Assembly: GCF_014297575.1 (NCBI RefSeq) | Contig: NZ_CP060412.1 | Span: 1,178,001 to 1,242,000 of the forward strand | DNA length: 64,000 nt | Source: Dyella telluris | GTDB taxonomy: Bacteria > Pseudomonadota > Gammaproteobacteria > Xanthomonadales > Rhodanobacteraceae | Direction: 5' to 3' | Shown: positions 28,890-38,202 of the stretch, piece after piece | Layout of the letters: every line of letters begins with the position of its first letter | Numbering within the stretch: the first letter of the stretch is position 1 | Notes under the pieces: generated by a model | What the model was told of the DNA's origin: nothing | Databases searched by the model: none | Seen by the model: the letters and a program-made list of their open reading frames with translations, nothing else | Position numbers and translations under genes: made by a program

Positions 28890-29336
28890 CTACTCCACCG
28901 CCCTCACCAACAACGTCGTCCCATTCACCCCCACCACCTCCACCATGCTCCCCACCGGCAGATCCGGCCCCGACACCAGCCAGAGCCCGTCACCCACCTG
29001 TGCCTTCCCCCGTCCATGGACAATGGCTTCGGCCAGTACATACCGCTGTCCGACCTTCTGCTCACCACGACGGTTGAGCAGCGCATCGCCCGGTTCGTCG
29101 CGCATCAGTCGCGGACGCAGTGCGTACCAGTACACCGCGCACGACAGGAAGGCGAGCACGGCGAATACCAGCGCCTGCGCCAGCATCGACATGCCGGGCA
29201 GCACCAGCACCACGACGCCGGTAAGGCCGGCGGCAATGCCGATCCACAGCATGAAGTAGCCGGGCATGACCACTTCGATGGCGATCAGCACCAGTGCAAC
29301 GATCCACCACAGGTAATGCAGCGCGATCTGCTCCAT
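28890..29336 (-). CDS. NfeD-family membrane protein (QmcA partner)
   Basis: A 148-residue short NfeD protein. Three N-terminal hydrophobic segments (HYLWWIVALVLIAIEVVMPG, FMLWIGIAAGLTGVVVLVLP, LAQALVFAVLAFLSCAVYW) are followed by a C-terminal OB-fold domain (GQRYVLAEAIVHGRGKAQVG, LPVGSMVEVVGVNGTTLLV). It lies 9 bp after the SPFH gene; this pairing is conserved (YbbK-YbbL in E. coli) and linked to membrane microdomain organisation. It has no ClpP-like protease domain, unlike long NfeD. Confidence 0.88.
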   Translation of the reverse strand: MEQIALHYLWWIVALVLIAIEVVMPGYFMLWIGIAAGLTGVVVLVLPGMSMLAQALVFAVLAFLSCAVYWYALRPRLMRDEPGDALLNRRGEQKVGQRYVLAEAIVHGRGKAQVGDGLWLVSGPDLPVGSMVEVVGVNGTTLLVRAVE

Positions 29337-29345
29337 GGCGGTGGC

Positions 29346-30299
29346 TCAGCTCATGGCCGGCGGCGTGCGGCGGCCGGTGTTGCTGGCCTGTTGCTGGCTG
29401 AGTGAGTCTTTGGTGAGCTCGGCGATGCCGGCCAGCGAGCCGAGAATGCCGGTGGCTTCCACCGGCAGCAGCAGGGTCTTCTGGTTCGGCGAATGCGCCA
29501 TCTCTTTCAGCGCCTCGACGTACTTGTTGGCAACGAAGTAGTTCAGCGCGTTGACGTTGCCGTTGGCAATCGCCTCGGACACCATCTTGGTCGCCTCGGC
29601 TTCGGCCTCGGCCAGGCGGATGCGGGCCTCCGCTTCGCGGAAGGCGGCTTCCTTGCGGCCTTCGGCGGCCAGGATGGTGGACTGCTTTTCGCCGTCGGCC
29701 TTGAGCACGGCGGCCTGGCGGAAGCCTTCGGCCTCCAGGATGTTGGCGCGCTTCTCGCGCTCGGCCTTCATCTGGCGGGCCATGGAATCGACCAGGTCGC
29801 GCGGCGGCGCAATGTCCTTGATCTCGATGCGGTTGACCTTGACGCCCCACGGGTGCGTGGCTTCGTCCACCACCTTCAGCAGCTTGGCGTTGATGGCGTC
29901 GCGCTGGCTGAGTGATTCGTCCAGATCCATGGAGCCCAGCACCGTGCGGATGTTGGTCATCACCAGCGCCAGTGCGGCCTGTTCCAGGTTGGCCACTTCA
30001 TAGGCGGCCTTGGCCGCGTCCAGCACCTGGTAGAACACCACGCCATCCACACGCACCACGGCGTTGTCCTTGGTGATCACGTCCTGCGACGGAACATCCA
30101 GCACCTGCTCCATCATGTTCATCTTGCGGCCGATGCTGTAGATGAAGGGCACCAGGAAATGCAGGCCGGGGGTGAGCGTGCGGGTGTAACGGCCAAAGCG
30201 CTCCACCGTCCACTCGTAACCCTGCGGCACGATGCGCACCAGCTTGGCGAGCACGATGAACGCCACCACCACCACGACCAGAGCAAACAGCTGTCCCAT
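29346..30299 (-). CDS. SPFH/Band 7 membrane protein, QmcA-like
   Basis: A 317-residue stomatin-like protein with an N-terminal anchor ([18 protein letters not shown]). The SPFH domain follows ([75 protein letters not shown]). A long Ala/Glu/Arg coiled coil (about residues 185-255) comes next. PFAM-type partners stabilise FtsH or form lipid microdomains. It pairs with nfeD and starts 69 bp after the histidine kinase stop, so it may be read from the same transcript. Confidence 0.9.
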   Translation of the reverse strand: MGQLFALVVVVVAFIVLAKLVRIVPQGYEWTVERFGRYTRTLTPGLHFLVPFIYSIGRKMNMMEQVLDVPSQDVITKDNAVVRVDGVVFYQVLDAAKAAYEVANLEQAALALVMTNIRTVLGSMDLDESLSQRDAINAKLLKVVDEATHPWGVKVNRIEIKDIAPPRDLVDSMARQMKAEREKRANILEAEGFRQAAVLKADGEKQSTILAAEGRKEAAFREAEARIRLAEAEAEATKMVSEAIANGNVNALNYFVANKYVEALKEMAHSPNQKTLLLPVEATGILGSLAGIAELTKDSLSQQQASNTGRRTPPAMS

Positions 30300-30367
30300 T
30301 GCCAGATCCCCGTTCCATGAAGAGAGGGGTCGAGTATAGGCGAGCGGAAAGGCGCCGGATGAAGCGC

Positions 30368-31747
30368 TCAGCGCGACCCCAGCGGCAACAGCAGGCTGAC
30401 CCGCAGGCCACGCTCTTCCCGGTTGGCCAGCGCGATGCGGCCACCGTGGGCTTCGGCGATCTCGCGCGCCAGCGCCAGGCCCAGGCCGGTACCGGAGCGC
30501 TTGGTGGAATAGAACGGCAGCAGGGCCTGCGCCAGCACGGTCTCGCTCATGCCCGGGCCACGGTCGGCCACTTCGATGCGCACGTCGCGGCCGACCACCG
30601 CCAGCGAAATCGTCACTTCGTCGTCCGTGCTGCCCGATTCATGGGCGTTCTTCACCAGGTTGATCAGCACCTGCTCGATCTGCGCGGCGTCGAACCAACC
30701 CGGATGCTCCGGCAGAGAACCGCGCAGCTGGAACTTGCAGTGCAGAGACAGGTTGTCGAGGAACGGCTTCCAGTCGATCGATGTCGGCTGCGGCGCCGGC
30801 AGCTTCGCAAAACTGGCGTAGCCGGCGATGAAACCGTGCAGGTGGCGCGCGCGCTCACCGATGGTGGCGAACACGCCGGGCAGGCGTGCGGTATCGCCGC
30901 GACGCGCCAGCTCGGCGCCCGAATGGGCCATCGAGGAAATGGGCGCCAGCGAGTTGTTGAGCTCGTGGCTGATCACGCGAATCACGCGCTTCCACGTCGC
31001 CACTTCCTGCCGCGACAGTTCGCGCGTCATGCGGCGGAACAACTGCAGGCGGTGTGGCCGCCCCTGCAGGCGGAAGTTGCGTTGCGACAGGTGGAAGGTT
31101 TCCTCGCCGCCGTCCATCTCCACCGTGAGCAGGGCATCCTCGCCGCCTTCCACGGCGCGACGCAGGGCTTCGGGGCTGTCGCTGATCAATTCGGCGAAGT
31201 TCAGACCGTGCAGCGTGCGCCCTTTGTTGAACAGATGGCGCGCCGCGATGTTGGCGTAGGTCACGCGACCGCTGGCGTCGGTCAGCACCAGCGCCACCGG
31301 CGTGTTCTGCACCACGGTGTCCAGCAGCAATTCGCGCTGGGTCAGATTCTGGCGTTGCTCGCGCAACGTCTGGCCCAGCGCGTTGTGCATGCGGATCAGC
31401 TCGCCCAGCTCGTCACGACGCGTGGCGGCGATGGAGAAGCTGAAGTCGCCATCACGATAACTGGCCACGGCGCCTTCCAGCGCACGCAGCAGCTTGGTGA
31501 TCGGCGACATCACGCGATGGCCCAGCCACAGGGACAGTGGCAACAGGAACGCCATCGATACCAACAGGCCGCCGTAGAAACCGAAGTGCGCCGGCGTGCC
31601 CAGGTCGATGCCTTGCTGGCGCATCCACACCAGCACCTGCGGCAGCGGCCACTGGGTGACGCCGGCATAGATCAGCGCCCCCGACACGCCGGCAAAGCCC
31701 AGCAGCATCACCATGCGCGACTCGAGCGAACGCAGGCCCAGCCGCAT
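30368..31747 (-). CDS. NtrY-like sensor histidine kinase
   Basis: A 459-residue inner-membrane kinase. It has two transmembrane helices (about 14-31 and 57-77) with a short periplasmic loop of about 25 residues, then HAMP ([14 protein letters not shown]), a PAS domain (about 140-235) and a DHp helix. The phospho-acceptor is His261 in [12 protein letters not shown], the NtrY-style H-box. The ATPase domain shows [16 protein letters not shown] and [18 protein letters not shown]. The start is ATG at 31747 behind GGGGAG. It should phosphorylate the NtrC-like regulator encoded just upstream. The very short sensor loop suggests sensing within the membrane or through a partner. Confidence 0.92.
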   Translation of the reverse strand: MRLGLRSLESRMVMLLGFAGVSGALIYAGVTQWPLPQVLVWMRQQGIDLGTPAHFGFYGGLLVSMAFLLPLSLWLGHRVMSPITKLLRALEGAVASYRDGDFSFSIAATRRDELGELIRMHNALGQTLREQRQNLTQRELLLDTVVQNTPVALVLTDASGRVTYANIAARHLFNKGRTLHGLNFAELISDSPEALRRAVEGGEDALLTVEMDGGEETFHLSQRNFRLQGRPHRLQLFRRMTRELSRQEVATWKRVIRVISHELNNSLAPISSMAHSGAELARRGDTARLPGVFATIGERARHLHGFIAGYASFAKLPAPQPTSIDWKPFLDNLSLHCKFQLRGSLPEHPGWFDAAQIEQVLINLVKNAHESGSTDDEVTISLAVVGRDVRIEVADRGPGMSETVLAQALLPFYSTKRSGTGLGLALAREIAEAHGGRIALANREERGLRVSLLLPLGSR

Positions 31748-31775
31748 CAAACTTCTCCCCTGTGCCGCGCACGCA

Positions 31776-32081
31776 TCAGTGACACGCGCCACCCGGGCCC
31801 ATGGGCACGCAATTGACGTGTGCGCCGCGGCCGTTGTTGATGATCACGCGAATCGGCGTCTGGTCTGGCGGTGCATTGTCCTTCATGGGTCCCTCGCTGA
31901 AGTTGAAGCGCTGTGCGTCCTTGGCCGCCGTGCTCAGCGTGTCGCGATATCCGGCCACGGCCGTGCTCGCCGGCGCCGGTGTGGGTATGCGCAGGTAGCC
32001 ACTGGACGGCGGCGCCACGCCCTGTGCCGCCACGCTGGTGCACAGGCACCCGATGACCAGAAGCAGGTAGCGACAGCGCAT
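31776..32081 (-). CDS. Small exported protein between regulator and kinase
   Basis: A 101-residue product with a Sec-type N-terminus (MRCRYLLLVIGCLCTSVAAQ). The mature part is short and Pro/Ala-rich (SGYLRIPTPAPASTAVAGYR) and ends VRVIINNGRGAHVNCVPMGP-GGACH, with two cysteines near the end. ATG at 32081 is chosen because GGAG lies 6 bp upstream; longer starts lose the signal peptide. It lies 28 bp before the kinase gene and after the regulator gene, so it could be an accessory periplasmic component of the two-component system. I do not recognise a family. Confidence 0.6.
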   Translation of the reverse strand: MRCRYLLLVIGCLCTSVAAQGVAPPSSGYLRIPTPAPASTAVAGYRDTLSTAAKDAQRFNFSEGPMKDNAPPDQTPIRVIINNGRGAHVNCVPMGPGGACH

Positions 32082-32156
32082 GACGGACTCCATCGACCCT
32101 CTGCACATCATCCTCGGCCTTCATGGCGAGGGCAATTGTCCCCACCGTTGCCTTCT

Positions 32157-32225
32157 TCTGCGGGAGCGCAGCCTATGCGCGACGAGGTTCGCCAGAGGCC
32201 ATCGCGCACAGGGTGCGCTCCCACA
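32157..32225. repeat. GTAG-like REP doublet between regulator and small-protein genes
   Basis: GCGGGAGCGCAGCCTATGCG and, inverted, GCGCACAGGGTGCGCTCCCAC form a diverged REP pair in the 170 bp between the regulator stop and the small-protein start. Because all genes here run leftward, this hairpin may reduce read-through from regulator to kinase. Confidence 0.65.
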
Positions 32226-32254
32226 ACAAAGCTACCGCAGTGAAACGGCCTGCC

Positions 32255-33592
32255 TCAGGCCTGCGCCAGGCCGTAACGCTCCATGCGCCGATACAAGGCC
32301 TGCCGTGACAGCCCCAGCGACTGGGCGGCGCGGCTGACCACGCCGCCGGCCTTGTCCAGGGCCGCCTCGACGGATTCACGACTGGGCTCGTCCAGGTTGC
32401 GCGCACCCGCCACAGCCACCTGCGGCAAGTTGAGCTGTTCGGGCGTGATGCGGCCATCGCCCGCCAGCAAGGCAGCGCGCTCGATGGCGTTCTTCAGTTC
32501 GCGCACGTTGCCCGGCCACGGATAGGCCAGCAGCGATTCGCGCGCCGCTTCGGTGAGTTCCGCGCGACTGTCCAGGAAGAAGTCGGCCAACGGCAGGATG
32601 TCGTCCACGCGCTCGGACAGTGGCGGCAGATTCACTTCGATCACGTTGAGGCGGTAATACAGATCCTCGCGGAAGGTGCCCGCGCGGATCATCGCCTTGA
32701 GGTCGGCGTTGGTCGCGCTCAACACGCGTACCTTCACGCCGCGCGTGCGGCCGGAGCCCAGCCGTTCGAACTGGCCGGTTTCCAGCACGCGCAGCAGCTT
32801 CACCTGGCCGGACAACGGCAGGTTGCCGATTTCGTCGAGGAACAGCGTGCCGCCGTCGGCCATTTCGAAACGGCCTTCGCGCGCCTTGTTGGCGCCGGTA
32901 TAGGCGCCCGCTTCGGCACCGAACAGCTCCGCTTCGATCAGTTCACCGGGCAGCGCGCCGCAGTTCACGGCCACGAACGGGCCGCGCTTCACGCCCGAGT
33001 TGGCATGCACGATGGCGGCGATGCGCTCCTTGCCGGCGCCGTTGGGGCCGGTGATGAGCACGGGCACGTCGGAACGCGCCACCTGGCAGGCCAGGTCCAG
33101 CGTGCGCGCCATCGCTTCGGAGGCGAACACGATGCCATTGAGGTCATAACGACGCTGCAGGTCTTCACGACGCTTGCGGCGCTCGTTGCGGGCGCGGGTG
33201 ACTTCACGCGTGGATTCGGACAGCTCCAGCAGGTTTTCCACCGTGGCGAGCAGCTTGGCATCGTCCCACGGCTTGGCGAGATAGTCGGCCGCGCCGGCCT
33301 TGACCAGTTCCACCGCCGTTTCCAGGTGCGTCCATGCGGTGAGCAGGATCACCGGCATGTCGGTATGGCGCTGGCGGAGCTCGCGGAACAGCGCGATACC
33401 CTCCTCGCCCGAGGTGGTATCGGCGGTGAAGTTCATGTCCTGGATCACCACGTCCACCCGCTCCGTCTCGAGCATGGCCAGGCCTTGCTCGGGCGTCAGT
33501 GCGGTCAACGGGCGGATCTCATGCAGGGAGAGCGCCAGTGACAGCGCCTCACCCACGGCAGGGTTGTCGTCGATGATCAGTACGGTTCGCAT
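32255..33592 (-). CDS. NtrC-family sigma-54-dependent response regulator
   Basis: A 445-residue activator with receiver (1-120), AAA+ (about 150-385) and Fis-type HTH domains. Receiver residues are DD8-9, Asp52 (VVIQDMN) and Lys107 (LAKPW). The AAA+ domain has Walker [10 protein letters not shown] (181-189), the sigma-54-contact loop GAYTGA (229-234, in place of GAFTGA), [14 protein letters not shown] and [11 protein letters not shown]. The C-terminal helix-turn-helix is [20 protein letters not shown]. The kinase gene is two genes downstream. The natural target is the sigma-54 promoter at 48079-48095, at the far end of the transporter operon; that link is inferred. Confidence 0.93.
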   Translation of the reverse strand: MRTVLIIDDNPAVGEALSLALSLHEIRPLTALTPEQGLAMLETERVDVVIQDMNFTADTTSGEEGIALFRELRQRHTDMPVILLTAWTHLETAVELVKAGAADYLAKPWDDAKLLATVENLLELSESTREVTRARNERRKRREDLQRRYDLNGIVFASEAMARTLDLACQVARSDVPVLITGPNGAGKERIAAIVHANSGVKRGPFVAVNCGALPGELIEAELFGAEAGAYTGANKAREGRFEMADGGTLFLDEIGNLPLSGQVKLLRVLETGQFERLGSGRTRGVKVRVLSATNADLKAMIRAGTFREDLYYRLNVIEVNLPPLSERVDDILPLADFFLDSRAELTEAARESLLAYPWPGNVRELKNAIERAALLAGDGRITPEQLNLPQVAVAGARNLDEPSRESVEAALDKAGGVVSRAAQSLGLSRQALYRRMERYGLAQA

Positions 33593-33715
33593 TCGTCGCT
33601 TGCACATGTAGACGTGGATGCAGCTCCACGCCAAAAGGTTGCCATCATTCCGTCGATTCGTCGCGGCCGATGGGTCGGCCGCCCTTCCGGGCGGGTCGAA
33701 CCGGGTACTGCGCAA

Positions 33716-33743
33716 GCGCGCGCCGCCCTACGGCGGCGCGCGC
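33716..33743 (-). terminator. GC-rich hairpin after the DUF885 gene
   Basis: A 12-bp perfect stem GCGCGCGCCGCC / GGCGGCGCGCGC with a CTAC loop, 6 bp after the DUF885 stop and before the regulator gene. It has no U-tract, so it may pause transcription or protect the mRNA 3' end rather than terminate outright. It separates the transporter operon from the regulator-kinase genes. Confidence 0.5.
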
Positions 33744-33749
33744 CCTGGA

Positions 33750-35552
33750 TCAGCCCCCTGCCGGGTGCGCCGGTGCCTTGCCTGCCTTCACGGCAGCCAC
33801 CCAGGCATCGGTGCGTGCTTCCAGCACGTCCAGCGGCAGCGCACCGCCGTCGAGGATTTCGTCGTGGAAGGCGCGGATGTCGAACTTGTCACCCAGCTCC
33901 TTCTTGGCGCGTGCACGCAGCTCGAGGATCTTCAGCTGGCCCATCTTGTACGCCAGCGCCTGGCCCGGCCACGTGATGTAGCGGTCGGTTTCGGCCTGCA
34001 CATCCGGCTCGTCCTCGCTGGAGTGCGCGTGGAAGAAATCCACCATCTGCTGGCGCGACCAGTGCTTGTAGTGCACGCCCGTGTCCAGCACGAGGCGATC
34101 GGCGCGCAGCAGTTCATCGGACAGGTGGCCGTAGTACGAGAGCGGGTCCTTGTAGAAGCCCAGCTCATGACCGAGCTGCTCGGCGTACAGCGCCCAGCCT
34201 TCGATGTAGGCGTTGTAACCGGCCTGCTGGCGGAACGGCGGCAGGTCCTTCAGCGTCTGCGCGATGGAGATCTGCATGTGATGGCCCGGGATGCCTTCGT
34301 GATAGGCCGTGGACTCGATGCTCAGCACGCTGCGGTTCTGGTAGTCGCCGGTGTTGACGAAGATCTGGCCCGGACGCGAGCCGTCCGGCGTGCCCTGGTG
34401 GTATTCGGCGGCAGCAGCTTCCTTCTCGCGGAAGGCTTCCACCGGCACCACCTCCACCTTGGTCTTCGGCAGCAGGCCGAACAGCTTGGGCAGTTCCGGC
34501 TGCATGCCGGCCAGGTAACCGCGATAACGGTTGAGGATGTCCTCGCGCGAGGTGGCGTGCACCTTCGGGTTGGTCTTGAGCGATTCGCGGAAGCTTGCAA
34601 GGTCCTTGAAGCCCTGCTGCTTGGCCACTTCCGTCATCTCGCCTTCGATGCGCTTCACTTCGGACAGGCCGATCTCGTGGATGCGCTCCGGGCTTTCCTT
34701 GGTGGTGGTCATCTGCTCCACCTGGAAGGCATAAATGGCATCACCGTTCGGCAGCTGCCACACGCCCGGCTCGCTGCGGCCATGCGGCGCGTAGTCGTTC
34801 TTCACGAACGCGCCAAGCTTGGCGTAAGCGGGACGAACCTGCTGGTCGATGGCGGCAAGGATGGCGTCGTGCAGGCGCTTCTGGTCAGCGGCGGACACCG
34901 TCTTGGGGAAGTGCTTCAGCGGCTCGGCGAAGACGCTGTCCATGCCGGCTGGCTTGCCGATGCTGTCGATCTGCGTGACGACTTTTTCAAGCAGGTACTT
35001 CGGCGGCATCATGCCGTTCTTCAGGCCAAGGCGCGCATTGTCGGTGGTCTGGTCGAACAGTGCGGGCACCGCCTTCAGGCGCTTGAGGTAGTCGTCGTAT
35101 TCCTTGGTGTTGTCGAACGGGATGGAACTGATGAAGCCGGCCAGCTGCAGGTGCACGCCGCTCATCTGCTCCAGCGGCATCTCGTCCACCTTCAGCTCAT
35201 GCGCCTTCAGCGCGTCGGAGAGCTTGCGCACCATCAGCTGCTGGTTGAGCTTGTCCTCTTCGGAGAAACCCGTGGTGTCGATGGCCTGGAAGCGCTTCAG
35301 GAAGGCCTTGTCCGCGTTGTACTCACGCTCGGCGGCAGCCGGCGACACGTCCGACCAACGGTCGTTGTAGCGCAGGTCGCCCAGGATCGTGGCGAATTCC
35401 GGCTGCGTTTCCAGGCCGTGCTGCCACTGTTCGGCCAGCAGGTCATTCAGCGCCTTCACGCGGGTCGGTACGTCCGCCGTGGCGGCCTGTGCCGCGGCGC
35501 AGGCCGCCGACATCACTACCCCCGCCAACAGCATTCGCGGTCCAATCTTCAT
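33750..35552 (-). CDS. Exported DUF885 zinc metallopeptidase
   Basis: A 600-residue periplasmic protein with signal peptide MKIGPRMLLAGVVMSAACAA-AQA. It is mostly helical and carries the DUF885 zinc motif HEGIPGHH at 418-425 (HExxxHH variant) preceded by SIESTAY. Downstream, YIEGWALYAEQLGHELG supplies the third ligand region, and YITWPGQALAYKMGQLKI is also family-typical. Related proteins act as carboxypeptidases or peptidases. It follows the last permease gene by 89 bp on the same strand, so it is probably part of the transporter operon and may trim a peptide handled there. The substrate is unknown. Confidence 0.88.
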   Translation of the reverse strand: MKIGPRMLLAGVVMSAACAAAQAATADVPTRVKALNDLLAEQWQHGLETQPEFATILGDLRYNDRWSDVSPAAAEREYNADKAFLKRFQAIDTTGFSEEDKLNQQLMVRKLSDALKAHELKVDEMPLEQMSGVHLQLAGFISSIPFDNTKEYDDYLKRLKAVPALFDQTTDNARLGLKNGMMPPKYLLEKVVTQIDSIGKPAGMDSVFAEPLKHFPKTVSAADQKRLHDAILAAIDQQVRPAYAKLGAFVKNDYAPHGRSEPGVWQLPNGDAIYAFQVEQMTTTKESPERIHEIGLSEVKRIEGEMTEVAKQQGFKDLASFRESLKTNPKVHATSREDILNRYRGYLAGMQPELPKLFGLLPKTKVEVVPVEAFREKEAAAAEYHQGTPDGSRPGQIFVNTGDYQNRSVLSIESTAYHEGIPGHHMQISIAQTLKDLPPFRQQAGYNAYIEGWALYAEQLGHELGFYKDPLSYYGHLSDELLRADRLVLDTGVHYKHWSRQQMVDFFHAHSSEDEPDVQAETDRYITWPGQALAYKMGQLKILELRARAKKELGDKFDIRAFHDEILDGGALPLDVLEARTDAWVAAVKAGKAPAHPAGG

Positions 35553-35641
35553 GGGTACACCCTCGGGTTGAGATACCGCCTATTCTGCACACACGCCGCC
35601 CGCTTGCCCGTGCCGAACCGCACGGAGGGCTGTTCAGGTCC

Positions 35642-36853
35642 CTAGACCGACCGCGTGGCCACCACCGGGGGCACCCGGGCCGCACGCAAGGCCGGCGCAA
35701 GCACCGCCAGCTGCCCCAGCCCCCACAGCGCCAGCGCCCCCACCGGCAGGTAGTAAAGCGGTAGTCGCGGCACTTCGTAGAACTTCATCAGGATCAGGTT
35801 GAGCGCGAACGTCATCACCGTGCCGATCACGATGCCAACGCTGACGATCAGGAAGTTTTCGGCCTGGAAGTAACGCAGGATGTCGCCGCGCGTCGCACCG
35901 ATGGCCCGGCGGATGCCGATCTGCTTCTGGCGTTGCTGCACCCAGAAGCTGGCCAGCCCCACGATGCCCAGGGAGGTCACCAGCAACAGCGCCACGATGA
36001 CGCCGGCCAGCATGCCCACCATGACGCGGGTCTGGCGGAAAAAGTCTTCACGCAGGTCGGGAAGCGTCCGGCTCTGCGCCAGATTGAGTACTGCCTCCGG
36101 TGCCGCCTTCTGCGCCGCATCGCGTGCTTCCCTCAACACCCGCGGCAGGTCGGACGGCGCAGCGCGCACGATGTAGACGCCGTTGAGCACTGTCCCCGGA
36201 GCCAGCGGCGCAAACACCGACCATTCCGCGGCATCGGCACCGCGGCGACCACCCGGGTCGGGGCGCGCAAGGTGGGCGAGCACGCCGACCACCCGCAGAT
36301 GGAACTTGTCCGACCAGAACTCCTTGCCCAGCGGATCCTGCCCGGGCCACAGGCGTTCGGCGAAGCTGCGGGTGATCCACACCGGCGTATCTGGCGGAAG
36401 CCAGATATCGGCGGGCCGGAAGTCGTCGGCCTGGAACGTACGCCCGGCCACCAGCTTCAGGCCCATCGCCTCCGCTGCGCCAGGCCCGCCGAGATAGAAA
36501 TGCGGCACGGCAACGTAGTGCTCCCGATCCAGCGTGATGCCGTTGTCGCCGGCCCGCTCCGAAAATGGCGCCGCGTTGACCGCGGCCACGGCCTGCACGC
36601 CCGGCACTGCCTTCAGCGCCGACATCACCCGCGCATTCAGGCTGCTGCCGTTGCAGCCATCGCAGTCCAGATGCACCAGTGCCAGCGACGATTCGTCGAC
36701 GCCGCTCTGCAGGTGCAGCATCTGGATCTGCCCGATGATCAGGAAGCAGGCATTGCACAGCACGGCGCAGGCCAGCGCGATCTCCAGCGCGATCAACGCC
36801 GTGGCGAGGCGATGCCGACGAAGCGCGGCAAGTATGGGAGCGAAGTGCATCAT
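35642..36853 (-). CDS. FtsX/MacB-type permease, class B, pair 4
   Basis: A 403-residue inner-membrane permease: one N-terminal TM (LATALIALEIALACAVLCNA), a large periplasmic domain, then three C-terminal TMs (VMVGMLAGVIVALLLVTSLG, FLIVSVGIVIGTVMTFALNL, LPVGALALWGLGQLAVLAPA). The cytoplasmic coupling stretch QKQIGIRRAIGATRGDI is the MacB/FtsX contact for the ATPase. It ends PPVVATRSV like the other class B members. The periplasmic domain starts with LDCDGCNGSS, a CxxC not seen in its three sisters. Start at the first ATG of MMHFAPILAALRRHR. The 8 bp gap to the partner indicates coupling. Confidence 0.88.
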   Translation of the reverse strand: MMHFAPILAALRRHRLATALIALEIALACAVLCNACFLIIGQIQMLHLQSGVDESSLALVHLDCDGCNGSSLNARVMSALKAVPGVQAVAAVNAAPFSERAGDNGITLDREHYVAVPHFYLGGPGAAEAMGLKLVAGRTFQADDFRPADIWLPPDTPVWITRSFAERLWPGQDPLGKEFWSDKFHLRVVGVLAHLARPDPGGRRGADAAEWSVFAPLAPGTVLNGVYIVRAAPSDLPRVLREARDAAQKAAPEAVLNLAQSRTLPDLREDFFRQTRVMVGMLAGVIVALLLVTSLGIVGLASFWVQQRQKQIGIRRAIGATRGDILRYFQAENFLIVSVGIVIGTVMTFALNLILMKFYEVPRLPLYYLPVGALALWGLGQLAVLAPALRAARVPPVVATRSV

Positions 36854-36861
36854 CGTCGGCC

Positions 36862-38184
36862 TCAGAGGGTCTTGAGTTGCCACGCCGGCACCACACGGCA
36901 AGCCCGCGCGGCCGGCAGCAGGCCGGCCATCAGGCTGGCGCCGATGGCGGCCAGGAAGGTCAACGTGAACATGGGAATATCCAGCCGCGCGAGGTCGGCG
37001 TAGGCCACCGGCTGCTGCCGTATCAGCCACAAGCCCAGCAAGGTGAGCAGCCAGCCGAACGCACCGCCGATCAGGCCGATCATGCCGGCCTCGACCATGT
37101 ACTGCGCAAACACCGACACGCGGCTGGCGCCGAGCGCACGCCGCAACCCGATCTCGCCACTGCGCCGCAGGAATTTGGCGAGCAGCAAGCCCACCGTGTT
37201 GAGCAGGCAGATCGCCAGGAACGCCACCGCCAGCCAGGCCTGCAGGCGCACGTCGCCCGGCAGCACGCCGTTGAAATCCAGCCACTCCATCAGGCTGCGC
37301 ATGCGTGTGTTGCCGGCGTGGGTGAAGCGCCCCAGCGCCATCTGCTGCGCCGCGTAGTCGGCAACGAAGCGACGGTAGTCGGCCACCTTCGACGCGTCAT
37401 TGAGCTGCACCCACAGCGCCACCCACGCGCAGGGCGAATTCACCAGGTGCCCGGCGCGTTCCGGCAGGTGCCAGCATGTGAACTGCTGGAAGTTGCCGTC
37501 GTTGATCTCCAGGCCACTGAAGAACGGCGTGATGATGTTCTCCGGCTTGCTGTAGAAGTCGCTGGTGTCCCCATCGGCAAAACGACCGCCGCGTACTGCG
37601 TAGAACTGTGGCGACGGCCGCCAGGGCTTGAGCACGCCGACGATGCGCACGTCGCTGTCGCGCAGCCGCAGCGTGCGACCCACGCTGTTCTCGCCGTGGA
37701 ACAACTTCTGGTTGAGATCATCGGTGATCACGGCCACGCGCGAACGCGCCACATCGTCCTGCCCGCTCCACGGCCCGCCGTAACGAAACGGCACATCGAA
37801 CATGGTGAAGAAGTCCGTGGTGGTCGACAGCATCATGGTCAGCACCGGTGACTTGACGGCATCACCCGGATTCAGTCGCACCATGCTCTGCACCGTCAAC
37901 GCCTGCCGGTCGGCGCGCTTCGCATTCCACATATCCACGGCGGACTGGTAGTCGAGCATGTCCAGCGGTTCCTTGCTGTCCTTGCCCTTGGTATCCGCAT
38001 CCACCTGCGGGTAGTAGATGAACTGGCTGCGTCCCGGCAGCGGATCGCCGGAAAGCAGGTGCACCACGGTCAGCGTGGTCATGCTGGCGCCGATGCCCAC
38101 GGCGATGGCCAGCACCATCAGCGCCGTAAGCACCTTGTTGAGTCGCAAACTGTGAAACGCCAGGTCGAGGTAGTAACCAAACAT
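36862..38184 (-). CDS. FtsX/MacB-type permease, class A, pair 4
   Basis: A 440-residue permease beginning MFGYYLDLAFHSLRLNKVLT. The first TM is VLTALMVLAIAVGIGAS, followed by a MacB-PCD-like periplasmic domain of about 250 residues. Three TMs follow ([60 protein letters not shown]). The coupling motif is GEIGLRRALGASRVSV. The periplasmic domain has a Cys pair (TCWHLPERAG, SPCAWVALW) found in all four class A permeases. The C-terminus is VVPAWQLKTL. It lies upstream of its class B partner with an 8 bp gap. Confidence 0.88.
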   Translation of the reverse strand: MFGYYLDLAFHSLRLNKVLTALMVLAIAVGIGASMTTLTVVHLLSGDPLPGRSQFIYYPQVDADTKGKDSKEPLDMLDYQSAVDMWNAKRADRQALTVQSMVRLNPGDAVKSPVLTMMLSTTTDFFTMFDVPFRYGGPWSGQDDVARSRVAVITDDLNQKLFHGENSVGRTLRLRDSDVRIVGVLKPWRPSPQFYAVRGGRFADGDTSDFYSKPENIITPFFSGLEINDGNFQQFTCWHLPERAGHLVNSPCAWVALWVQLNDASKVADYRRFVADYAAQQMALGRFTHAGNTRMRSLMEWLDFNGVLPGDVRLQAWLAVAFLAICLLNTVGLLLAKFLRRSGEIGLRRALGASRVSVFAQYMVEAGMIGLIGGAFGWLLTLLGLWLIRQQPVAYADLARLDIPMFTLTFLAAIGASLMAGLLPAARACRVVPAWQLKTL

Positions 38185-38202
38185 TCCCTTGTCCTTTGCC
38201 CG

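Noticed and set aside
33618..35645. Long plus-strand frame (675 codons) opposite the DUF885 gene
   Set aside because: Composition is that of antisense frames in GC-rich DNA (His, Arg, Gln, Val), with no recognisable motif; the minus strand encodes an intact zinc metallopeptidase.
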